DNA from: Nilaparvata lugens
Lineage: Eukaryota; Arthropoda; Insecta; Hemiptera; Delphacidae
Reading direction: 5' to 3'
Assembly (NCBI RefSeq): GCF_014356525.2
Contig: NC_052510.1
Span: forward strand, 18,085,999-18,149,998
Length of the DNA: 64,000 nucleotides
The position numbers and the translations under genes are program-made. How positions within the stretch are numbered: position 1 is the first letter of the stretch; every line of letters starts with the position of its first letter. The notes beneath the pieces are model-generated. The model saw only the letters and a list, made by a program, of their open reading frames with translations. It did no database searches and had not been told where the DNA came from. Below, one piece after another: positions 48,346 to 58,440 of the stretch.

Positions 48346-49505
48346 GGTCATGCAAACAATCCATGGCAAGACCATATATTCAACGGTAGATTTAAGTGCA
48401 GGATACTGGCAAGTACAAGTAGCACCGGAGTCGCATGACTATTTATCTTTTCTGTTCAATGGACGTAACTACAGGTTCACTCGTTTAGCATTTGGATTGC
48501 AAAATGCTATGGCTATATTTATACAATGTCTGAGACAGGCGCTAGAATACGATATCGGAGACTAATGCATGCTATACGTGGACGATGGATTGATATCCTC
48601 ACAAAATATACGCGAGCATTGCCAGCATCTGGATACAGTATTTGATAGACTGATCAATTGCAGACTGAAACTGAAACTATCAAAGTGTGAATTTTTTGCA
48701 AACGAAGTAAAATACCTAGGACATATAATTACACCAACTGGCATATCACAGGACACAAATAAACTAGTAGCTATCAGACATTTTCCATCACCAATCAACC
48801 GCAAACAACTACAAAAGTTTATTGGATTTCTACAGTTCTACCACTGCTTTAACAAACAAATGTCACACTACACCGCCCAGCTCAGTCACGTATTATCCAG
48901 CACCTAACCTTGGAGATGGACTGATAATGAAGAGGCCATATTTCAACAACTAAAAGAAGCATTCCTAAACTCTGTCGTACTGAAACATCCTAACATGAAG
49001 AAACCTTTTTTCTTGAATGTTGATGCATCGGATTATGCGATAGGCACAGAGATTTTCCAAGAAGACATTGTTACTCGGCAACAAGATATTTATCAACACA
49101 GACCATAAAGCCTTAACATTTTTTAAAACAGCCAAATTAAATCACAACTGCTTATCCAGATGGTTCCTTGCACTTCAAGAGTATGATATTGAATTGACCC
49201 CTCTGCCAGGAAAGAAAAATCAGACTGCCGACTTTTTATCCAGAGAAATAGATGCCACATATTGTCAAGATACCAACCTGAAATGTTTCACAGTAAAGAA
49301 CAGTGAAAGCATACCATATCCCCCCAATATCCAACCACGAATTCACACTGCCATATTGACCCCTGAAAAAATCTGCATCGCACAATATGAAGACCCAAAA
49401 CTATCCCAGATCCGTGAACTGATGGAGGAAGGAGCTACTGAACTGCCCGACTACCTGCGACAGTACACCCGCTGCAAAGGATTTATGTTCCACCGACCAG
49501 CTTAG
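48346..49505 (+). pseudogene. RT and RNase H of element B, with deletions and stops
   Basis: The RT starts at HGKTIYSTVDLSAGYWQ (first catalytic Asp), then RFTRLAFGLQNA and the catalytic YVDDG (48569 onward), SKCEFFANEVKYLGHII and LQKFIGFLQFY. The first ~90 RT residues are missing. RNase H reads FFLNVDASDYAIGTEIF, then after a deletion of about 35 residues (near 49050, with a frame change) LLGNKIFINTDHKALTFF, SRWFLALQEYDIEL and KKNQTADFLSR. In-frame stops occur at 48562 (TAA), 48905 (TAA) and 49503 (TAG). Confidence 0.88.
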
Positions 49506-50576
49506 AATACTTACGACTGGCGCATAATAATTCCCACAAACATAGAAACAGACTTGATAAAAGAAGCCCACAAACATATTGGACATTTTGGAGCAATGAA
49601 GACCCACCACATGCTAAAGGAAAGTTGTTACTTCAAAAACATGCATAAAAAAGTGACCAAAATAATAAAAGCTTGCGATATATGCCAGAAAGCCAAATAT
49701 ATGCAATACCACATCAGAGGCGAAAAAAATCCCATTCTACCTAGTACACCACTGGAATTAATATCAGTGGATATATATGGTCCATTACCTATGGCCCAAT
49801 ATGAAAAGAAATACATATTCGTGCTCACATGTATTTTCTCAAAATATACAATGCTATTTCCCATAGGTAAATTAACAGGAGAAGCCTTGGCCCGATGCGT
49901 AACAGGAAGATGGACTAATGAAGTAGGAAAGCCTAAACGCATCCTATCCGACAATGCAACCTATTTCTGTAGCAAGCAGTGAAAAGAAATACTTCACCTG
50001 GCTCATATTAAATGGTCGAGAACTTCTCTTTATAACCCCAGCGCTAATCCCGTGGAGCAACTTATGGCAGAGATCTCTCATTTTATGCGGACTTACTGTA
50101 ATGAAAAACATCAACAATGGGTTGAATACTTATCATTTTTAGAGAAATGTTATAATAATAGCCTAAACGAAAGCACTGGTCATACTCCTTATGAAATCAT
50201 GTCTAGTAGAAGAAACGATACATTTATCGAAAAATTAATTGATTTTCCAAGCTCAGAAATAAATGAGCCAACAAGTTCTAATATCCATCATCTAGTTAGA
50301 TTAAAACTAGAACAAACAGCCAATAATAGAAAGAGGTATCATGACCAAGCTTACAAAATACTTTCATATAAAATTGGAGATGAAGTCTTAGTAAAAAGCC
50401 ACTGATTATCAAATGCTTTGGGGAAAGTAACACATAAATTCTTTTTTATTTATTCAGGGCCATTCACTGTTGTAGCCATATCGCAACACAACACAGTCCA
50501 GTTGCAGGAGAAAAAAGATACGCACACTGTCTGGTGGGAAAATGTAGCCAATATTAAACCATATCATAGAATTTGA
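49506..50576 (+). pseudogene. Integrase of element B
   Basis: The HHCC zinc finger is present (HIGHFGAMKTHHM, then CDICQKAK). The DDE core reads ELISVDIYGPLP, ILSDNATYF and NPSANPVEQ. CYNNSLNESTGHTPYEIM and a GPFTV-type C-terminal segment (50455 onward, PYHRI then stop 50574) follow. Stops at 49980 (TGA, where W is expected) and 50403 (TGA) break the frame. The NPVE form of the third catalytic block separates it from the QSNGQIE form of element A, so the two LTR elements belong to different lineages. Confidence 0.88.
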
Positions 50577-50875
50577 AGTAAGTACAATAAGAAGTCAAAT
50601 GAAAACAACATTATCAACCAATTACTGACCTTTCTTAATAAATTTAATATTGATGAAGCACCTCATGTCAACAAATCCGATTTTCAATTTCTTCCAACTG
50701 TTAGAGGCCTGAAACAAACAGAAGAACAATTTTTAATTATGTATTTTCTCACTCAGCATTGTATAAAAAAGGGCACAAGAGGGGAAAGTAAAAATAAAAT
50801 AAGTAAATTACCTTAAAATGTGGAAATTATGACGAATAGGTTAACTTGTATCGCTCGAATAGAAGCTAGGAAATT

Positions 50876-51151
50876 ATGACGTCAAAAAAGCGGAAATCTG
50901 AAATTCAGTCAGCCGGCCAAAGCCACCTAGATCCAGTATGCAGCTCTTATATATATGTTATGAAAAGTATTGTACCCAAAAAGCTATTTATATGTTATTT
51001 AATGTATCTATTAATGTTAATATATTTATTTATATGTTCTATAATATTATTACCATTGTTTATACCATGTTGTTACCGAGAAACCTCAATTGAAATGAGT
51101 TACCATAAAAGCCCAAACCAATGTATAGCAAAAAGAAGAATTTGTACCTGA
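50876..51151 (+). other. Short open frame with membrane-spanning segment after pol of element B
   Basis: The 91-codon frame begins MTSKKRKSEIQSAG and has one long hydrophobic run (about residues 37-65) ending in PCC. It sits between pol and the 3' LTR of element B, where some retroelements carry an extra gene. I see no recognisable envelope features, and the AT-rich context makes chance hydrophobic frames common, so it is not called as a gene. Confidence 0.2.
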
Positions 51152-51576
51152 TTTTATAGAACATTGTTAATATTTGGAGACCAAGAAATTGTAATGAAGT
51201 ATGAGCCCCAAAAATTGTTAATTGAAACTTTTCTTGAAAGGAATTTATTGTATGAGAATCAGATGTTTATTGTATGAAGATAAGTTGGTACCACTGCAAG
51301 TGGAAGATTTGAAAGTACTGTATTATGTTGTAGAGGAGGAAATGTATTCAAGATGTTTTATTTGTGATATTTTTGTGTTCATAAGGAGGAATTTTGTTAT
51401 TGTTTTGATGGAGATTTAAGGGGAGCGTAAGCAGATAAGGTCTGCGAATTATTATGATAATATTTGAAAGTGTTTTTGGTGGATATTTATAGGTTATGTT
51501 GATATGTTGAAGAAAGAATTTGTATTAAAAACATTGTTGATTCTCAAAATATTTTGAATTCAAATTCGGGGGCGCG

Positions 51577-52007
51577 TGTAACATATTAAAATATGATGGG
51601 CGAGCAAAATCACTATTTGGGAGAATTTTATAGGTCTGAAATAGCTAGTCTAGTATCGCCAATTGTGATAACGATTATTAAAAGATTAGATAATATCAGG
51701 TATCATGGCTAAAATTAGAACAGCTGAATAGAAATAGGAAGTTATTTGCTACTTATATTATATTATATAAAGTATTGGAAAATTTGAGGTTAGGCTTAAA
51801 ATACCTACTGATTGGCGACATAATGATCGATCAAGTCGCATAACGTGAAATCTAGCCAGACACCTTGGCAGAAATTTATTGTAACTGAATGGTATGCAAC
51901 TAGAGGATTTTAAAAAAGCACATGGCCAATTGTTGTAGAGGGAGAAACAACTTATAAACCTTATAAAAATATACTATATGTAATAAATGTACTTAAACCA
52001 CCAAATA
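51577..52007 (+). repeat. 3' LTR of element B
   Basis: Begins TGTAACATATTAAAATATGA after the G-rich GGGGGCGCG and parallels the 5' LTR to CCACCAAATA. Confidence 0.82.
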
Positions 52008-53681
52008 TAAATAAATTAGAGTATTAAGGAAGTAGGAGGTTCCTAGGCGCATGTATACCATAGTGAATTTGCATGAACCAATCAAATTGTAGTAATCGAT
52101 GGGCGGCAATAGAGAACCGATTCAAATGTATTTATAAATATCTCTATAAATGATAAGATTTTGTAAATTTTTACTATCCAGTTTATGTATTAGATATGGC
52201 CTGAGGACATATAAAATATCATATGTATGATATAGGTAATAATTTAGTAGATTGGCATGGACTATTTGAAACTTTAAATGGCGTAGTAACAGATTATTTA
52301 AATTTATGTAGATTTGCAAGTCGGAAATGAAAATTGTGGAAATAAAAGTAGAACCTACCCACTTGCCTGTGAGACACCACTATGGAAGGACACTAAAATT
52401 TTGTAGAGCACAAAACCCTTTATTACATTGTACTTTTCAAAGACTTAAAGTTTAAATTCATTCATTAATTTTCTATAAGACTTAGAAGTGATGCTGCATT
52501 AAAGCGAAAGTCATTAAATATTTATTTAATCCCTGGGAGAAGACGACTTCGGCCACCAAAAATCTAGGACTACCAGGAAATTCGGATCGCTGCCAACAGC
52601 TTATAAAAATTCAGCATATGAGTGATAAATAGTCGAAATATAAAGTTAGGGCGCCCTCAGTGCTTCGAGTGAAATAAATATAAAAGCTATCTAGTTGGAA
52701 AGGTCATAAATATTAAGAATTAATACAAAACTTGCACAAGTCTTAAGAGGGTATAAGAAATATCTTATTAAATAAGAATAAGTCAATTTACATATCCAAA
52801 GGTACACAAATTAAAGGAATATTAAATTCTAATCTTGTAATACAAATGCTCACCCAATCATCTATTCTATATAATAATTTGTAATAATATAATGTAGCTC
52901 TTGTTCACTGGATAAATTGATTTATCTATTTCCATCAGAGGCCGAACCTCCTGCCCTGAGAGATATATATATTATGTTATTGAGAAATATACTGGAAATT
53001 ACAGAAATTAATATATTTATAATCTATGATCTATCAATTTATCATTCTATGATTTATGAAATATGATATAAAGTGAGATTACCTAAATCGACAAGCAACA
53101 GCAAGTCGATACCAAAGCTGCATGCAAATAAATGCATATTATCAATGAATTGAAAAGCACATGATAAAGTTTCGTGCAATAGAGCTAAAGAATAGTGTAC
53201 TGGTCTGTGATATTTTATCTTGATATATTTATTTCATATATTTTCTATATTGATCTGACTTTAATATTTATTCATACAATATATGTATCAAATTTTTTAT
53301 GGTGTACCATTCATTTTATTCCCCAATACCACAGAGTACAAATCACATTTCTATTTATTAATTATCAGTATTAAATTATTAAGAGAGTTACCATCCAATT
53401 TTATCAGTAATAGAATAAACTGGTTTTCACAGCCATATACTGTGTTGTTGATTAAATCTCTGAAAATAATACTTTCCAGAAATTTCTATAAATTGTCCAA
53501 GCAATAATTTGCAAGAGCTCCTGAGTGAGTTTATAAAGATTTTAGCGAAATTGTATTCTAGAAAACCACGACCAGATTTATATAATTTAACTCTCATGCT
53601 TTACCGATTGCAGCCAAGCCAAGGCAAATCGTTATTCATTAAAAAATAATGTCAGAACTACAAACTGAAAATTATGCACTG
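52008..53681 (-). other. Leader region of element A, no coding recognised
   Basis: Together with 45466-45764 this AT-rich stretch would form a leader of about 2 kb between primer site and gag, which is long for such an element. It may hide another decayed insertion. No coding motif was recognised. Confidence 0.4.
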
Positions 53682-53699
53682 TAGTAAAACCTGACACCA
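53682..53699 (-). promoter_or_regulatory. Primer-binding site of element A
   Basis: Directly after the 5' LTR the minus strand reads TGGTGTCAGGTTTTACTA. TGG followed by complementarity to a tRNA 3' end is the expected primer site; the tRNA is not assigned. Confidence 0.6.
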
Positions 53700-53884
53700 T
53701 GTTTATCTAATGTGTAGGTCATAAGTGATAATTAAATTGACGAGATTTATAATTATAACTTCAATTTATTAGAACAATATTTACAAGCTCCAAACTGTGG
53801 AGACATTCCAAGAGCGACTAGTACAATGAGCATGGAGGCTATTTAACAATGATGTAGTAGCACACTAGAGTGCTCTCATCAACA
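53700..53884 (-). repeat. 5' LTR of element A
   Basis: The 185-bp partner of 39148-39337, reading TGTTGATGAGAGCACTCTAG to TTAGATAAACA in element orientation. It is adjacent to the CTAAT duplication at 53885-53889. Confidence 0.88.
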
Positions 53885-54239
53885 CTAATCTGTGATCAGG
53901 TTTTTTACTGAACGTAAAAAGAACCCGATGGAATTGATCAGTGGCTTTGAACTCAACCAACGATAGGGGAGTGATAATTATTTGTGTAGGTCTTCTGAAG
54001 AACCATTATCTACAGCTGGTACCAATCAACTACACTTCAACTCCAAACTACCGTTGCAATACCAGTAGCCTACACAATTTATCATTAGGGTGACGTGTTT
54101 ATTACAGCTGGTAACTTTAGATGCTGAATCATATTATCGCAATATGATCTTGAATCATGATCATCTTTCCGTTCTTCGGTAGCCGCTGGGCCGACAATTT
54201 CGAAAACATAGGCCTGTAAAATGGATTAATAAATAATCA

Positions 54240-54860
54240 TTATTAGCCACCCTATAAAAATTTCTGGTCAGAAACCATCCCCAATATTTACGCAACATAT
54301 TCCCAAAGTTTCATGCCGTTATGTCAAGTATTTTTCGAGTCATAGGGAACAAACACACAAACAGACATTCATTTATATATAAGATGGAAGATTTCATTCG
54401 GCTCAAACAAAAGCCTCTCTAAAAGGAGGTAGAATGATGGTAGAATGATAAGGTTGACAACTTTAAGTTGTGTTGTTTTAATTTTTTTTTTCAAATCACT
54501 TTCAAAAAGTTCATGTAGTACCTACTATTGTGTTTGAGACACTTCTGGCGCTATCATAGTTTCACAACTTCCCTGTTCGACACTCCTATCTCTTGCAGTC
54601 GTTAACCATATCTATAATAAAATTAAGAGTTGGCTTATACACGTAAAGGATAGGAAAATTAAGTTTGACGCATCATCACGTCTGAACTACTGGACTAATT
54701 AACTTGAAATTTTGCAAATAGGCTAGATTCTTGATTAACCAAGGATGGTTATAGGCCTATTTTAAATTCTTCAAAATTTCATTACGTCAAGTTTTCAGAT
54801 TATGAAGTTTGAAAATAGATCCTTGCGAAGCACGGGTTCCTGCTAGTAATACTGTAAATA
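54240..54860. repeat. Two Helitron-like repeat fragments in opposite orientation
   Basis: On the minus strand 54395-54254 reads TTATATATAAATGAATGTCT, then a TTTGT-repeat, CCCTATGACTCG and CATGAAACTTTGGGAATATG, like the 5' part of a dispersed insect repeat. On the plus strand 54640-54850 contains ACTTGAAATTTTGCAAATAG and ends GCGAAGCACGGGTTC, CTGCTAGT. The end matches the fragment at 24386-24412. No coding capacity. Confidence 0.4.
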
Positions 54861-57800
54861 CATGACCAATAATCTATTTCAATATTTATTTTGTTGTATC
54901 AGAGCCAAACTGGGGAAGCAGCGCCTTTTGATGTGGGTTGCAGTCCCGAATGTAAAATTGAACAGGTATGTGCAACTGATTCACACTACAATTATTTCAA
55001 TCATTTATTGGAATATTCTATCATCTCATACCATTTAATATTTCCAATATTGAAATATTTTTCCACTTTTTAGAACAGTATTGATTGAATTCCATTCTAG
55101 TTTTGAATATTTTTGATTTTCGATATGATAAAATCCGAGGTTTATGCTTCACTTCATCTATGAAGTTGAATAGTTATATGATAGGTTGGAATGAGAAAAA
55201 AATAAGTTATTTGCTGTGGACTTTCATGTAGTAGAGGTGACTGCTTGAGGAAAGCTCCACTACTAACAGTTTTGAGCTTGAAAAACAATTCCCGTTGTCT
55301 CGTAACTAAACTTGAACTATAGCTCCATTCATCTTTAATCATCATCCCTCTCTTCACCAATTCACAATTCCAGGGCTTATGTGGGTGTTATCTTAAAAAA
55401 ACTTTCACTATAAGCTACGTTAACCTGCTTCTATTAAGTTTCTCCCGTACTCAGTACGTAAATTGGATTACAAGACTCCTGTGTTTGATATTGTGCGATA
55501 TTAAACGATAAGAAAAAATTGAAAATTAGATGCTCTAAAGGCTTCGAAAATAACGTAATAACCGACTTGATCACCATAAACTAGATAAGAATAAAGGATG
55601 AGCCCCACTTTTCAATTTGAAAGAGAAATTATTCTCTCATAATCCGCTCTTCTATGTAATCTTCTTATCAGGCCGGCTCGTACTAATCATTCCGCGTCGT
55701 CTGATTACAAAGAGCAGTCTTCGCTCGCTGAAAACAAAATCTGGTGATAAGGCTGCATGATAGGACCAATTGTATTCCAGTTGAGATTAGCGCCATTCTT
55801 TCTGATCCGGCTAATCTTAATTACTTCGACGAGTTGAATTAGAATTCAATCACAGTCGTCGTGACTCCACGACCGAATTGGAATGCTTCTGGAGAGATAA
55901 AAATGTTTTACTGAATCAAGATATACCAAATCGATTCATTTCCTCTGATTCTAATAGATTTTTCAAAATAATTATCTATCTATCTATTGATGCTAGAGCT
56001 ACAATAGAGTGGTGACACTTGAAAAATGTTTTTTTTTTTTACTCACAGTATCGTTTATTCTTAGTCATATTCGTATCTTAGTTGACAAAGATTGGATCAA
56101 TCAATATTAAGTACAAATCGAGGCTATCTCAGCCCATTCATATTTCCTTAATTATTTGCAGTATCAAATGCATTTCATGTAAAAAAAAGTCATCACTTAT
56201 TCGATAAAATGTATTTGAGAGGGGGTGTTCCACACGATTCAATCGCTTATTGAAATTTGAAACCTCAAATGACCTTGCAAGAGAAATCATGGTCAAGTTG
56301 AGGTGTGGGAGTAGCATTTAAGACGTAATTTGGACCTTCAATAAGAACAATAAACCCTGATTTATTAAAAAACTCTAGTCTTACTACTTGAGAAGTAACT
56401 GAAATTGAGACTACCAGTATGTGATTACGTGATTGATATAATTTACATACTGTTTGATTTACTAGGTGCTTACACACTCGATAATTTGTTATGAATTCAC
56501 TCAATTTGGTATAAGTTTGAGTGATTGGTATGAGTAATGCGATAATCTTGGTATGAGTTTGAAATTATATTGATTTGAACATTTTCTTGATGAAATCAGG
56601 TTCTTATCCCACTTGAAATTTGATAAGCTTCTACAAATATATCTCATTACTTTACAGCTTGATAGCCGTTCTTCATAAACTTGATACTGGTTTGGAGTTG
56701 GCACGAAAACAAAATTATATATTGGCGAAAATATGAAGTACCTTAGTATTGATGCTAGTTTTCACTCCACTTGACCTTCTTGTAGCTCTGTGTTTTCCTT
56801 ATCACCAATTTGCTGGCACAAGCCACATAGAACGGTTACAATCTAAGGACTCCTCAACCACCATCTGCATGACAATCTGTCACAATCAATCTGCTGAGTT
56901 TAAGCGAATCTGCAACTGATGCAGCAGCGATTTCATCCACGATATCGTCTGAGAAGTTGTCGAGTGAATCGATGCAGAATCGTCAACAGTTCGACACCCA
57001 AATCGAGTGCTGCAGTAGTTTTGGTGACGGTGAGATGGGTGAAGGGGGTCGTAGACCCTTGCCAGATGTGACACAAGACTCTTGTACATTTCAAACTCAT
57101 ACAAACAGCTGTTAGCGCACCCCTCTTAATTAACACTATTGCAAAATTAATTTATGACGGACAGCAGATGACGCTGCGGTGTGAAGTGATGTGATTTGTG
57201 CCGGCGCCATGACACTTTGCGTTGGTCAATTATTTGTACTGCCACCAGAAGGAGGCATGCTTTTATTGGCGAAGAGATCCTTTTGGATGTTCTGCCTTGC
57301 CGTATTACCCAATGTTACTGGAAGTCACCGAATTTATTCTATATATTTTTGTACTAAGAGCATGTAGGAGGATACTCTATCAGTGACTACAATTCATATT
57401 GCAGTGTCCTTCTCCTGGAGCTTGTTCTACAGAAGATTAGTGTAGGAAATATATAATCATAACTATATATTATTAACTGTCTATGTGATTTCAAATCCCA
57501 GAGAAACACCCCTTACACTGGACATATATGAAATTATATTAGAATTACAGAAAATTAGTTGGAGATTCACAAATCTAATGTCGAAGTGTGTATGACAGGA
57601 AGAGTTGGTTTTCCATAGTACAAAACCTGTGAATATTTGCCTAATATTTATTTCAATTAATTCAGTTGGTCTCCCCAGTGAAGTTATCAGGATCGAAATT
57701 GATTAGAGGAAACGTTATTTCAATGAATAATTAACATATGAATGAAAAAAGAAAGTGTGTAAAAATATTTCCCACTCTGTAGGGGAAAACAGACTCCCAC

Positions 57801-58440
57801 TCTCAAGTCATTGTTTATATTATTGTACAAACACAGCTTGAAGGAAAAGTTAACTTTCATCTCAAGTCTTTATTCAAGTTCCATCCAATTTACTCAATGA
57901 AGTCTTCTTTCAATGAACTCTGTTATTCCTTACAAATTGTTTCCTTTATTGTACACGATGAAATTGCGGGAATAAGTTTCTCCTAGAATGAATCATTTTG
58001 TAACAAAGAACTAAATCACAGCTAAAATAGTATTTTGTCATTTTTTTCAAATTACACTTGTTTATTTATTTCTACTGTTAATTGCGCATTATCTTATCTT
58101 AGAGCTCTAAAGAAACACTCAGAAACTAACAAATAAATAACTGTATAATTGAAAACGTCTTATCCATCTCCAATTTATTGAGAGGCCAGTGTTACAGACC
58201 CATAAACCAGTGAATGCTGAACTCAATGTTATCAGTTTCGGCTGAATACATATTTGCTCAGGTGAAGAGAATCGTACTTCTTCGAGGAGAAAGTTACACG
58301 ATCTATAAACGACGCGATCTGTGACGTCTAGCTATCTATCTCGGCTGCTTTATCCATCGCAGATATCTATCTGTCAATGCAGAAGCGTTAGCGCAAAGGG
58401 ATCACGAAAGGTGCTCCCTGGAGACCAAAGCGGATCCAGC
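54861..58440. other. Intergenic stretch with two weak exon-like segments
   Basis: No gene recognised. The segment 54901-54963 (plus) is framed by a gtatcag acceptor and a gtatgt donor, is open in phase 0 and rich in Cys/Pro/Glu (GCSPECKIEQ). A second, 57405-57440, follows attgcag and reads CPSPGACSTED and stop. Block 55640-55870 is less AT-rich, with TAATCTTAATTAC. Confidence 0.2.

Larger units (their letters stand above)
45765..52007 (+). mobile_element. LTR retrotransposon B (Ty3/gypsy-type), plus orientation, nested in element A
   Basis: Two similar LTRs (45765-46196 and 51577-52007) begin TGTAAC and end near CTTAAACCACCAAATA. Between them, in order, lie gag, protease, RT, RNase H and integrase. 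The 3' LTR is preceded by a short G-rich GGGGGCGCG. I find no canonical TGG primer site after the 5' LTR and no clear target duplication (CACTA left, TAAAT right). Several stops and internal deletions make it non-autonomous. It lies in the leader of element A in the opposite orientation, so it is the younger of the two. Confidence 0.85.
39148..53884 (-). mobile_element. LTR retrotransposon A (Ty3/gypsy-type), minus orientation, with two nested insertions
   Basis: LTRs at both ends (3' LTR 39148-39337, 5' LTR 53700-53884) start TG and end CA in element orientation. They are flanked by the 5-bp direct repeat CTAAT (39143-39147 and 53885-53889). A primer-binding site follows the 5' LTR (53699-53682) and a purine tract AAAGGAGGATGA precedes the 3' LTR. 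Gag, protease, RT, RNase H and integrase remnants lie in order from 45465 down to 39601. The foldback 41003-42967 and LTR element B 45765-52007 are inserted. Without them the element is about 6.5 kb. Frameshifts and stops show it is inactive. Confidence 0.88.
38252..53960. mobile_element. Outer DNA element split by the LTR-element nest
   Basis: A 25-bp sequence beginning TTGGTTGAGTTC and ending CCACTGATC at 38252-38276 recurs without mismatch, in complement, at 53936-53960. The two copies enclose the whole retroelement nest. After removal of 39148-53884 plus one CTAAT duplication, about 1.0 kb remains between them, a size usual for a non-autonomous DNA element. Inside the left part GATCGGTGAGTGAACG is repeated twice. 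True outer ends may lie slightly outside the 25-mer. Class unknown. Confidence 0.5.

Noticed and set aside
50876..51151. Envelope gene of element B
   Set aside because: Only a single hydrophobic run in an AT-rich frame; no signal peptide with ectodomain, no cleavage site or glycosylation pattern that would support it.
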